From: Pontederia crassipes
Taxonomy: Eukaryota; Streptophyta; Magnoliopsida; Commelinales; Pontederiaceae
Assembly: GCA_030549335.1 (NCBI GenBank)
Contig: JAUKPH010000017.1
Span: 7,587,501-7,651,500, forward strand
DNA length: 64,000 nucleotides
Direction: 5' to 3'
Part shown: positions 49,430-61,834 of the stretch, piece by piece
How positions within the stretch are numbered: position 1 is the first letter of the stretch
How the letters are laid out: the number at the start of each line of letters is the position of its first letter
Translations under genes and position numbers: made by a program
The notes under the pieces: generated by a model
Told to the model about the DNA's origin: nothing
Seen by the model: the letters and a program-made list of their open reading frames with translations, nothing else
Database searches by the model: none

Positions 49430-52400
49430 ATGACCCAGGATGGTCCGGCATTTCCACTTGTAGCAGTAGCCATCGACAAGGACAAGGGCAGCCAGACCGC
49501 CTTCAAATGGGCTCTGGACAATATCATCAGCAGGGGCCAAACGGTTACTCTGATTCATGTCAATACCAAGTCCTCGTGTAAGCTCTGGTTTGGCATCTCT
49601 CTGCTGTTGTAATCCTACGAGATGCAACTCTGATAAATGTCTTGTTGTTCTTCTTCTTCTTCTTCCTCCTCTTCGTCCGTGCAACTGCAGCTGGATACCA
49701 AGATGACTCGGCCTCTGGAGCCAATACCAAGGATTTGTTCGTTCCTTTCAGATGCTTCTGCACCAGAAAAGATGTGAGTTGTGTTGCCCCGTTCTTGCTA
49801 TCGACCAACACATAAAAGACCTTAAACCTTCGATTCGTGCTTCTGCTGTTCGAACGACAGGTGCAATGCAAGGACGTAATTCTCGAAGACAGCGATGTCA
49901 CCAAAGCCATTGTGGAGTTCGTCTCGCAGACGGCCATCGAAAAACTTGTGGTCGGTGCGCCATCGAGGAGCGGATTCGCCAGGTAAATATATCGAATAGA
50001 TTTTTCGTTGTACAAGAACGAGATCCCATGCATGCAGGCATATTATAATTTTGTTCATGTCGATCTTCGCATCAGAACCTTGATCAAGAGCACAGACATC
50101 GGGACCAACATCTCCAAGAGCGTGCCGGACTTCTGCACCGTGTACGTGATCTCCAAAGGTAAGGTGTCGTCGGTGAAGAATGCGGTTCGCCCTGCGCCCG
50201 CCGTCTCCCCTCTAAGGACGCAAATCCAAAACCAGGCCAGTCTGAAGCCTGAGACCGTCGACCAACTGAGCCGCTCCCAGGCAATGAGAGGTTTGTGCCT
50301 CGACGAGTTTACAGTCGTCGAAGAGCAGAAGCTGGACGTCCATTCTGATCTCAGTTGATTCTTGTTGGCAGGGGGAGATGCTGCGTTCGACCATCGCGGG
50401 AGCCTGTACAAAGACACAGAAACAATCAAGTGAGTTCACAGTACCCTGATAGTGTATGCTCTCCTCCTCACTGATGGTTGTTGTTGTCTGGATCAGGTCT
50501 CCCTTTACCAGGCCGGGAATTCGAGCCCCGGCGCCGAGGTCGTCGGAGAGCGATATATCGTTCGTGAGCTCCGGGACCGGGAGGTCGAGCGCCGATCCTT
50601 TCTTCCCTTCGAGGATGTCCAATGCGTCGGACAGCTTCGAGCACAGCTTCGAGTCGTCGCCGCGGAAGTCGATAGGGTCGTTCTCAGCTGGGAACAGCCT
50701 TTCTATGGAGGGCGCATCTTCTCAGTCAATTGTACGTTCGGATTTCTTTCCCCCGTCTACTGTCCACTTGTAAGAGATCACACAGTAAATGCCAGTTGGT
50801 TCAGCCGAAAATTGCCAACGATTAAGCAACACGTCGACTTGATCTGATACTAATCACAGCCACAATAAATATTTGCGTTAGCATGTTGATGCATTCTGTG
50901 CATGTCTCTGCATTGCAGGAAGACGTGGAAGCAGAGATGAAGAGGCTGCGACTGGAATTGAAGCAGACTATGGACATGTACAGCACAGCATGCAAAGAAG
51001 CGCTCACGGCAAAACAGAAGGTAAAACGTTGATGTGGACTGTGGCGATCCGAGTAGGCCTCCTTTCCTGATGACGGCATCTGCTGCATGCAGGCCATGGA
51101 GCTCCACCGCTGGAAGATGGAGGAAGAGAGGAGACTGGAGGAAGCTCGGCTGTCAGAGGAAGCCGCCCTCGCCTTGGCGGAGAAGGAGAAAGCCCGGTGC
51201 AAGGCGGCTCTGGAGGCGGCCGAAGCGTCCAAGAGGATCGCCGAGCTGGAGGCGCAGAAGAGGATAAACGCGGAGATGAAGGCGCTCAAGGAGTCCGAGG
51301 AGAGGAAGAAGGCCGTCAGCGCGCTGGGAGGCGGGGAACTGAGGTACAGGAGGTACAGCATAGAGGAGATTGAAACGGCCACGGAGTGCTTCACTGACAG
51401 CCGGAAGATAGGAGAAGGTGGCTACGGCCCTGTGTACAGGTGCTACCTCGATCATACCCCTGTCGCCATTAAGGTGTTGCGCCCAGACGCCGCTCAAGGG
51501 AGATCTCAGTTCCAGCAGGAGGTATGTACAAAACGGATGCGCAATTCCACCACGGAGCAAATGTAGCGGGATTGGACGTCCGATTTAGGATCATTGGAAG
51601 TGTTGTCTGATTACTTAGAATCTTCTGAACGTGTTGTAGGTTGAGATCTTAAGCTGCATTCGTCACCCGAACATGGTGCTCCTGTTGGGTGCGTGCCCGG
51701 AGTACGGTTGCCTGGTGTACGAGTACATGGCGAACGGGAGCCTGGAGGACCGGCTGTTCCGGCGGGGGAACACACCGCCGATCCCGTGGCAGCACCGGTT
51801 CCGAATCGCCGCGGAGATCGGGACGGGGCTGCTGTTCCTGCACCAGACCAAGCCGGAGCCGCTGGTCCACAGGGACCTGAAGCCAGCCAACATCCTCCTG
51901 GACCGGAACTACGTAAGCAAGATCAGCGACGTCGGCCTCGCCCGCCTTGTCCCACCGTCAGTGGCCGACAACGTGACGCAGTACCGGATGACGTCCACCG
52001 CCGGCACCTTCTGCTACATCGACCCGGAGTACCAGCAGACGGGCATGCTGGGCATCAAGTCCGACATATACTCCCTGGGCATCATGCTGCTGCAGCTGAT
52101 CACGGGAAAGCCGCCCATGGGGCTGACGCACCACGTCGAGCGCGCCATAGAGAAGGGGACGTTCGTTGATATGCTGGACCCGACAGTACCGGACTGGCCG
52201 GTGGAGGAGGCCCTGTGCCTGGCAAACATGTCCCTCAAATGCGCCGAGCTGCGGAGGAAGGATCGTCCGGATCTCGGCACCGTGATACTGCCGGAGCTCA
52301 ACAGGCTGAGGGCTCTCGCAGAGGAAACCATGCAGCAGAGCATGATCGGAAGCGGCTTCTACCCCTCGCCCATGAGCAGCCAAGTCTCCACACAGGTAAA

Positions 52401-52680
52401 TCCTTCTGTCTACTACATGAAAAGCTTAAAAATTAAAAGTGATGAATAGCTACTGATGAATCTGTGTTCAATTCTCATACTTCTTCCCATTAGTGTTTGT
52501 TCCGTATTTAGATTTAAGTTTCTTGTATAACACAGAAAAAGTGGCAACTATGTCAACCTTTTTTTCATTCAGGACATGATGAGCGGCCCTTTAGCGGCAC
52601 AATCCGGATACGAGAGCTCGAGAAGTCGATATAGTGGAACATCCATCACCGGAAGGCGACCTCCACCAATGCTTGATTAG
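49430..52680 (+). CDS. USP-domain/coiled-coil protein kinase (RLCK-IX, PUB-like without U-box), 10 exons, 751 aa
   Basis: Exons: 49430-49577, 49691-49773, 49861-49982, 50076-50290, 50372-50429, 50497-50731, 50919-51020, 51093-51521, 51640-52395, 52573-52680; all GT-AG with consistent phases. Residues 10-160 form a universal-stress-protein domain (VAVAIDKDKGSQTAFKWAL, IEKLVVGAPSRSGFAR), a nucleotide-binding fold. A Ser-rich linker follows (about 205-287), then an Ala/Glu/Lys coiled coil (288-400). The kinase has the glycine loop GEGGYG (428-433), VAIK with Lys448, HRDLKPAN with Asp543, and DVG in place of DFG with Asp561. The metal-binding Asp is retained and DVG is normal in this family, so it is probably active. 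The C-terminal 35 residues contain no U-box, so it is not expected to be an E3 ligase. It ends 1.45 kb from the convergent RPN2 gene. Confidence 0.93.
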
Positions 52681-54134
52681 ATTCGATGGTGGATCCTCTC
52701 TCTCTCTCTCTCCACACGAAGGTTGTAACATTATTGTTTCGAATGTTTGTAAACACCCACATTATTTGTACAACAGAACTCTGTCCATTAACTTCTGAAT
52801 ACTCAACACTTTATACCTTTGCTTGTTAGCATGCTCGTACATCAGCATAGAACGTGGCAGTTTATGAGTTTATATACAACAACGACCAGCGTTTTATTTA
52901 ACACATGCACCGGTTTTGATCATGCAGTATTCACGACCGTCTCTTTTTACATCAGTCGCAAGTTTTTGTCTTCTTTTCTTTTCCAGCATGAACCGTGATA
53001 TCATAAAGTTTAACAAGAGGTAGCACAACGAGAATAGAGTAAATCCTGGTGCATATTACAGGAGCATGTCTTCATGTGGCAAGGCAAGTTTCAGCCTTGA
53101 GGTATAATCAGATAGAGAAGCATGAGAGCAACGCAAAAGCCTTTAAATCTAGCACCACTGAAGCGGGCACCAAAGATATCGAAGAGCATCTCCTAACACC
53201 CTCCATCCATCATTGCCAAAAATGTAAACCAAATATAGGGGCAAAACTTAGTTCATCCAAAAAGAACACGTTCAGCAGTTGGCTGCAAATTATAGATAGA
53301 AAGAAAACACAGAAAAAAAAAAAAAAGAGGAAAGGACTGAATTAGCAAAAGACTATAACCTTTGGATGTCAAATTTTACACACAAAAATACCAATGCTGA
53401 ACAAGCTTCTGCTCGCCTCAACCAGATTGGTTGGACAAGGTTAAAAGTATTCTGCTTCAAGGTTCAAAGGGTCACGAGTGCTCAATCTGCAGTTTAATCC
53501 GTTCTCCTTAACAGAAACTTCAGAGGGAATTTGTTTCCTGCCTATTGCAAATGAGAGAATGGTTGAATCTAGAAGGGAAAAAAAATCTGGAGCGAATAAC
53601 TTCGACCAATTCCATTTTTTTTAATGATAAAAATGCTTGTAATTTATCTTCTTATAAATCCTCTGCACCGACAAAAGGTAGAAATGGAAAAAAACACAAA
53701 AAAAAGCCACACAAAAGACCAAATCTGAGAAAGCTGAGTTAAATAAAAAAATTGAGGGGACGACAATAGCTGTTTCTTATGCGGCTTTACATAGGCAGGG
53801 ATACAGTGAGAAGAATGCATGAAAAAGCACTCTCGTACTAGGATTAGGAGGTTCTCTTAGCAGCTCAAAAATCATGTCACCGTGTGCTTAACAAATAAAA
53901 AAGATCAAATGTCAAAAGTGGATACATTGGTGTCGAAGCATGACACTGGCTGGTTGATTGGCAACTGGGTCCCAGTTGAGTACCTCCCTGGAGAACGAAG
54001 GGTTCTCTTAGTGATTATACATTGATTTCGTACATGACAAATTTGAAGCTACGAAGAAGACAAATGAAACAGAAAGCAAAGGAGGAGAACAAGGCCTCAT
54101 TATCTTGGAGGCACTAACAGTACCGTGCATGAGA
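52681..54134. other. Convergent 3' intergenic region
   Basis: It holds the 3' UTRs of the two convergent genes. A (TC)n tract lies at about 52698-52713. The segment 53049-53750 has A-rich stretches and no supported gene. Confidence 0.55.
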
Positions 54135-57100
54135 TCATGCACTGTACTCGAAGGGTTGTGGAGGCTGAGGTTCCTCATCTACTGCCATTGTTGAAGAACC
54201 AGATCCTTGTTGACCTGCTGCAGTTGACACTGTACCACCAGCATTGGATGGTGCAGAAGTGGGTGCATCAGTAAGTGCAAGCACCTCAGCTTCTGCTGGT
54301 TGCAAGTCCTTGAGACACACAAAACCGGATGGTGCTAGCTTAACAGGAGAATATCGACTTCCTTCCAGAAATCTTATGAAGGTCTCCTGTGAAGGTACAA
54401 CTCTGGCCGGATTCGTCAGAATTTGATATGATGGTTCAGGCTCGACCTTTTTTTCAGAAACACCATCCACCTGAAGAGTAAAATTCAGGTTAGGTCACTT
54501 GTAAGTCATGCAAGCATAACAGCCAATACAAGCTACAATAAAATGAAAATATAAGTTGATATGAATATTCATTTACATTTTTTCTAAAACCTGAAGATAA
54601 TGCTGAAAAGTACAGCAAATACATTAAAGTTCATTAGGTACCATTCCATGGCACAAATTTTAGAAAGCACCTTATCTGGTTGGTATAAAAGCAAAACAAG
54701 TTTTGCAAATACTCACTAGTATTCGTAAGAACTCAAAACACCAGGATGCAAGACACCCGAATACAATATATATTCTTGAAAACTGGATCTTCAACCAAGA
54801 ATATCGTTTGGAAATATACTTGCACCACAAAAAAGATGTTCAAATATAATTGCAAGATTTTTTTTCAGAATATCATAGCAAGTTCTGAGTTCATTAATGT
54901 TTAAAGGATCCACAGTTGTGGAGTGATAACGATAAAAGGGAGGATGTTCAAATATCCTCACACAAAAAGGGTGAGACAAACAGTTATGACGATAAATCTT
55001 GGTATAAAGAAGAATATTATAGTAGCAATTACCTGCACTGACTCATGATTTTTCTCAGGGAATTTACTGTTCTTGCCTGAAGTTGAAGAACTAGAAGGAT
55101 CTACACTCTGCGCCTTCTCTGAACTAGCTTTATGTTCAGCATCTTTCTTGGCTCTCGACTTTGCTTTGGCAGTTGTTGACAAAACAGCAGTAGGCACCTT
55201 CACTGCTGAAGTTGTTGTGGGAGGTGAGGTTGGCCGAGGGTATTCAAATAGAGAAGGCTTAACGTTCGACAAGAACTCAAATCTTGGAACTTTCAGATCA
55301 TAATTAAGCCCAATGAAGGCAGTAGGAGAAAAGGCAAGGCTTATGAAATACAGAAGAGGATACCAGTACCAGGACTGGGTAAATACTGCAAGCCCAACCA
55401 CAGCTGTGATTTTATCATGCTTAATTTTAGACAGGAGTTTGATGGTAACATTTCTTCCACCAGCATCAAGAATCCCAGAAGCTAATATAGAACCCATCTT
55501 GCTCATTGTATCTTCATGTTTATCGAGAATTATCTTTTCCAACTGTCGCCTGCATGAAGTCAAGCAGATCATAGAGCAACATATTCAAGAAATATCATTA
55601 TATAACATTCTGTGATGCAATGGAATACCTGAAAGCACCCACTCGAGAATCATAAGATTCATTCATCTGGATCATAACCATAGCCATGGCCATGAGCGCT
55701 CCCTGCCGAACAAAATCTACAACATCGGATGTAAGAGGCTCCAGTAATGAAATTGCCTCACTCATTCCAGTACCCGCACAAGAAATGCCAACTGCTAGAG
55801 CAGCACCATATCGTACATGAGGATTGTAAGACTCCGATAGCAAAGAAACAATTCTCGGAGTCTGCAAATTGATAATTTGCACAAATATCAATTTCAGTTA
55901 GGAAAATCAAAGTGCACTAAATCTTTGTTGCTTGATAGATACAATTGACTACTAATTCGTCAGTTCACTTTTCTGACATCAAGGCATGTGTCTTGACATT
56001 TGAGATTCTTCATAGCTAAAGTTTAAAACGTAAAGTTAAATGATATAAGGTAGGGAAACTAACCTGCTCAGGCTCAGAATACAAAACAAATCCAAGTGCT
56101 AGAACAGCTGTCCTCCTCACATCATCGCTGACATCTGATACTGCAAAATGAAGGAGCTGATGAATAGCCTTGTTGTTTGCTGTCCCTCTGTAGGCCAAAG
56201 CCAAAGCATACATGCCACCATAACGAAGGATAGGGTCTTGATCTCTAGTCATTTGTTCAATCAAGGTATCGGCCTCCTCTTCCCTTCCATAAACTGTCAA
56301 TGCTATTCCCAGAGACAATCCCCTAGGAAAACAAATGCCAGACTACTGATTATTCCAATGTATAAAGGAAAACATTTTTCAGAGAGGTTTATTGAACATG
56401 CCAGGTATAAACATACGTTAGATATGTCAATATGGAAACTCATGCATGCTAAAGCTAAATCCTTCTTAGGAGAATATGCTAGTTAAAAAGTCAACAGGAA
56501 AGGACAGAAAAAATTACTGACAATATCATAAAGAATATTATTCGGATTCCCATGCACTAACCTAATCATCTTTTCATGTTGTGTCTCATGTGCATATGCA
56601 AGCATCTCACCCGCCCTCTCGCTCGCAGTCCCAACCATAAGTAATCCCATGCTGATGCCTGCAGCTTCACCAGCCACAGCACTGTCTGTATAAAGAACAG
56701 TCTTAATATCATTGTATAATTCCTCATCAGCTGTTCCTAAAGCTGCCAATCCTAGACCTAGGCATGCTCCATGCTGTATAACCTGCAGATAGCAAATCAT
56801 GACTGAATCGAAGAACCGTGACATCTCAATGTTAAATTGAAATGTGAAAAGCAAATCTCTTTTGGAAAGGTAGTTTACAAAGTATAGATTACCTCAGAAC
56901 TAGTATTACGAAGACTGTCCCGAAGAAATTGTTTAATGCCTTCACCATGGTTGGCATGAATCAGACCTAATGCATACAGGGCACCACCTTCCGAGTATGG
57001 ACTTCCACCACCAACAGCACCATTTTGTGGTAAGTATGGGGCCATTAGAGACCTGCCTTGTTGGAGATGGCCTCTGTGGATGACGCCTAATCCAGCAGTA

Positions 57101-60100
57101 GCACTGAATTTAGCCCAGTTCGTAGCTCTGCTTAGCCATTCCTTCATGTGACAATTTGATTAAAGACTAGCCCCAGTAATATCAATATGATAAAAAATGA
57201 ATCACAGAAACTCTAATGTTAGGATTATCGCATACCAGGTTTTCCCTTAGGAAAGTATCCACAGTTGTTCCAGCATGCATCATTGCATTGGCACAAATAG
57301 TTGCACTGTGGCAGACACTATTCCTCAGTTCCACACACTGCTTGATTGTCTTAAGAATCAAGAGATCCGACCTATTTGTGTGAGAACAAACTCACATTTA
57401 ATGGATGCCAAAATATGGATAACATGTATTATGATCGATCTTAGACATGCTTTCTTACCTATTATGGCTATACAAGAACTGTAAATTCAGCTGAATTGAT
57501 GTCTCTCCTGACAGAATGCCTTTCATTTTTGCAAGTCTCTCAGTGTAGGTATCATCATTTAAATCCAAATTGTGTGTGTTCGCATTGGTTGAAGAATCTT
57601 CGGCCATGTGAACATCCTGGGTTGCATTGGAGTTTTCTGTAACAGAATTTACATCCTGTAATCCTGGTACATTGGCATGGTCCACAGCTGAGGAAGATGA
57701 TTCAGAAAGACAATTTCTGACATTTAACAGGAAGGCTTGATGTTCATTTTCAACAAGATCAAAGCCTATCTGAAATGCAAGGAGAGCTTCATCCTGAAAT
57801 AAAGTAATTCAAATTATTAGGTCAACAAATCCATAGTGCATAAAAACCATAAATCCAGAGAAACAAACAGCAGAAGCTAATTACCTTGCTCCCATGTAAC
57901 AGTTTCTCCAAAATTTCTGCAACCGGCTCAGGTTCATTTAAGAACATAAGGCACTGACAAATGCTTAAGTAATCAGGCAAAGTCAGACTCCTGAATATCT
58001 TAACCAGAAGTTGCAGGACCTGTCACAAAAAACGGATAGGATTTACCAGAAATCAAACAACAACAAAGCCTTATCCCACTAGGTGGGGTCGGCTGCATTG
58101 TTTAATCCATGTTCATGAGATTCGACAGGGTTTTACGTTGGCTGTCGGGGCCTAACACAACCCTCCTTTATCCGGGCTTGGGACCGGCTATAAAACATAG
58201 GCGGAGTTTCACTAAAATCACCTGAAATACATATCCACCAAAATTTCATCGTGGTAATGGAACTTAAATCTACAGCCTAATTCCTAACTAGGAAAGCAGA
58301 GGACCCCTAATTTGCTGCTTCCACACCTTAGAAAGTCTGCATGATAATGAACCTGTAAGCACTCCTGACTTTCAACCCCCTCTAGAATTTAAAACCATTT
58401 GTTCTTTCCCTCAAAATATGCTCAAATGGGTCTTGTAGAAAAATATACGATCGAGAAGAGAGGATATCAAATTAATTCTGGAAAACAGAATGTCCTGGTA
58501 CGCCATAACATTATGGTGCTGGCTTCATCAAGTCAAATGAAACTCCTAAATCATATATCATATAAAGAAGGTCCCGCCTGCACTAAAATGAATTCTGAGC
58601 GCACGAATATGAGAACCAAATATCAAAAACTTCTTGGAGACAGATCAATCCAGCTTATTTCTGATAGAATCAGACTCAGCTTATAAACCGTGTTCAGATG
58701 TTCAATCCAACCATAGGAAAACGAACTGTAATCACTGCGGAAACTTTTCAGATCGAATTGTGATATTTCTCGAAAAAAGAAATCGTGAACCTAATCAAAT
58801 AGGCTAAGCTTGCAAAATATCGAGCACCCTCCTCTCTTTGATTGAAGTCAATAGTTTCTTCTGCGAGAAGAATCAACTGCAGACCACACTTCTTTGTTGC
58901 GACGATTCTTCAGAGGTTAAAATAGATCGAGATGGCCGACACATGCTTCGATGGAAAAGAAATACCGGCATAACTGAAATCACATGTCAATCAGACGCGT
59001 AGTTCACTTTGAATCGCATGAGACGGATGGCAGGAACAAGGAACAAGGATCAAATTCTTCATCGATCTACAGAAAGCGGCCACACCCACCCTTCAACAAA
59101 CAAGGAACCGAGGCAAAACCCAGGATTTACCAGAAATCATTTCATAAAAATGAATCAATTATGTTCTCCATGTGTGTGAGAGAGATTGTGCTGTGTGCAT
59201 GTTTTTAACCAGCATACAAGTATTTATGATATGCCTATTTTCTTTGAGGGGGAAGTCAATCATGACAAATGACACTTATCATTTTGGTAGCAATTGATAT
59301 AATTTCACATGCAATTATTTATCTTATTAAAGCAAACATGTTTGCATACAGGAACTCAAATGCAGATCCTCTAGTTGAGAAAGGACCCTCTAGTAGTCAA
59401 CCACATCCTCCTTTTCCTTGGTTATTTTCTCCCTTGGAAGTCTGCTATGGAGGGTCTTGTTTCTTTATATCTTTTTAACTAATGAGACTCCCATTCTCAA
59501 AGTTGGAACAGTGTACAGACATAATGTTATCAAAATGGATAATTGTACTCAAGACTCCTTTTTTGTTAGAGGAAAAAGGAGTAATCATCCATATTATTAG
59601 GCTGCTGAACTGTTACATAGATGTGTTACATAAATTTCAATCAGCCATCTAGACTCATGTCAACATCCACTCGACCTCTAAACTTGCAATCACAGCCACA
59701 ATGTTCTCAACATACACCCGTTCACATTTAAATAAGCATCCATTGAGTTGGAGCCAAATGGCCCACAAAACAGCAAATGGAATACACTTATCACTATCTC
59801 AGAAGATACATTTGGACCTGCAGGACCTGTTGCTCCAGAGTCCAGACCACCATGTCTGAGAGAACTCTAAAAGTTAAGCATTATCAACCATGCACTTCAG
59901 ACCTAGCCCAAATTTCCTGTTACCTCTTTTGGTGAATTGCGGAATACACATGCTGTGCTCGCCTCTGAATTCCACCTTAACCTATGACACCTTGCTGGTA
60001 ATTGTTCACATCAGAGGAGCCAACAAAACGTTTTCACCTTCTGTGGGATCCTTAACCTCCAAATGATGTAACAGTCACACCTGAGGTACCCATCTTCCAA

Positions 60101-61713
60101 CCGATTGTCCCTGTCCAACAGCTTGTAATTCTCATGAATTGAACATCCACCAGCCGACCAGATCCAAGAGTCATTGCGATGGAGATATGGAGTTTTGCCT
60201 TCTAGGCACTCACACTTGTTGCTATGACCATTCTCATTTTCCAAAAAGAAACTTTAACCTTACATGACATCTAATACAGTTAAAATGAAGTGGTGTACCA
60301 CAAGAACCATAAAGTTATAACAAATAAATATAAAGTTTATAAAAAAAACATTCATACCTCACACCTGTACTCTCTGTGATTCACAAATGAGTGTGAGAGA
60401 GTGACACAATATGACAAAGCTGCATTAACATTGTCACTATGGCGAATAGCTTCCTCCAGCTTATCCAGTCTCCTGCATTCCACAGCCATGCCTATGGCTT
60501 GCTGATGCTTTCCATCCAAAATGCATCTGCAAAAAAAACATGTAGAGTCGTATAAACTCAATGAAAGAAAACACTCTGTTTAAATATTAGGTTCCTAACA
60601 TACTTGTCTAGCATCCTCTCCACTATAACCTCAAGCCTTCTATCAATCTTTGACTCTCCAGCACTCCCTTTCATACTGGACTTGAGACTAGCATACTCAT
60701 CTAGCGCCTTAGCTAAATAACAAACATCAAATGCATTAGAGAAGAAAGACACCTGGCAGGATAATTTCAAAAGACAACAAAGATGTGATCAAGGTGAGTT
60801 GTCTACCGCGTAGAGTGTGAGCATAATCTGAATCTTCAGAGACATCAAAGAGGGGTCCAGCACCAAGGGCATAAGATAGTGAATCATTGAGCTCTCCGAG
60901 ATAGTAAAAGACCTGCCAAAAAAATTGAGGATAGCACATTGAAGCAAGAAGCAGACAATTTTCAATAGATAAGAAAAGAAAAAAAAACTAAGATATCTTC
61001 CTTAGGCAACTTAAATCGGATGCATCTCCAAGAGAACAAGAATAAATAACCTTAGACACCAATAACGCAGCAAGTTGCCTCTGCTCGAACTCCTCGTCTT
61101 CATATAAACTTTCTCTGGAAATCACAACACATTAATTAGTTTTAACCCCTGCAGACACTTCTTTAAAGTCATAAAACCAGCCAAAAACTAGGGAAATTAT
61201 CACTAACTACTGCCAGGGTGAATTCACCAGGGTAAGTGAATTTGGGACTGAATTTCAGTCAGCTAGATGCCTAGCACATGTATAAATCCTCAAACCACAG
61301 CCACTCTTAGATTCTCAAAACATACTCGAAATCATTATCGTACGAAAATTATTTTCCCAATGACTTGCTTTCGATGCATTAAGGAGTCATCCAAACATGC
61401 TCCCGTACATAACGCTTCCCTGCAGGGCAAGTACATGAACCAATAGAAAGGAATGTCCATGTTCCAATCAAGTCCCAAAGCCCTAACTCCAAATCTAAAG
61501 GACGGAGCTACCGGAAAGTGATAAATACTGCCGAAACAATAGGAGATAAAGAGTCTGAAGAGCTCACATGGTCGGAACGCTCGTGGAGATCTCCGGCCAG
61601 AAAAGATGAACGAGTGAGACGAGATTGGAGAGCGCGTACTCCTTGAGCCTGGGGTGAGGTTCGCTCAGCATCGCTATGAGGCTACTCGCCGAACTCACCA
61701 TTGCCGTCGCCAT
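54135..61713 (-). CDS. RPN2: 26S proteasome regulatory particle non-ATPase subunit 1 (RPN2/PSMD1), 14 exons, 1004 aa
   Basis: Minus-strand exons: 61568-61713, 61051-61114, 60807-60912, 60604-60712, 60358-60526, 57885-58019, 57459-57793, 57236-57371, 56893-57141, 56562-56782, 56064-56322, 55629-55861, 55033-55549, 54135-54470. The phases close exactly and the total is 3015 nt. RPN2 is the largest scaffold of the 19S base, docking deubiquitinase and ubiquitin-receptor subunits. Visible hallmarks: N-term [58 protein letters not shown]; proteasome/cyclosome repeats across the middle ([63 protein letters not shown]); and a Lys/Ser/Pro-rich acidic insert and tail. The length equals that of Arabidopsis RPN2. 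Intron 5 (58020-60357, 2.3 kb) is swollen by retroelement insertions. The leader is cut short by a foldback element 120 bp upstream. Confidence 0.97.
58056..59121 (-). mobile_element. Retroposed insert with 18-bp target duplication in RPN2 intron 5
   Basis: AGGATTTACCAGAAATCA is present exactly at 58038-58055 and 59122-59139 and bounds the insert. On the minus strand the insert ends ...GTGGGATAAGGCTTTGTTGTTGTTT, a (TTG)n-type tail found on many plant non-LTR elements (RTE-like LINEs and associated SINEs). Only about 150 bp next to the tail (58056-58215) looks like that widespread repeat. The remaining 0.9 kb has no recognised family and may be a co-mobilised transcript. Its orientation matches the host gene. 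Being intronic, it should be spliced out. Confidence 0.75.
59720..60244 (-). pseudogene. LINE reverse-transcriptase zinc-binding (zf-RVT) fragment in RPN2 intron 5
   Basis: On the minus strand, [18 protein letters not shown] is the entry motif of the zf-RVT domain at the end of plant L1-type LINE polyproteins. After a frame change it continues as [24 protein letters not shown] and, further down, [14 protein letters not shown], again as in LINE C-termini. There are several frameshifts and stops. It is an old 5'-truncated copy and not a gene. Confidence 0.7.
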
Positions 61714-61834
61714 CTCCTCTGCTTGACCTCGCTCACGTCGTCGTCGTGGTGGCCGCCGGCTGCCGCTTCGGCTTCTTGAATTCTCTCTCGCTCGCTCCGT
61801 TGCTTGAAACGGGGGGCAAACAAAGAAAAAAAAT

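Noticed and set aside
51153-52383. Minus-strand frames opposite the kinase exons
   Set aside because: They are shadows of a GC-rich coding region on the other strand.
58399-58686. 95-residue open frame on the plus strand
   Set aside because: It lies within the retroposed insert of an RPN2 intron, has no recognisable domain, and is at chance length for this sequence.
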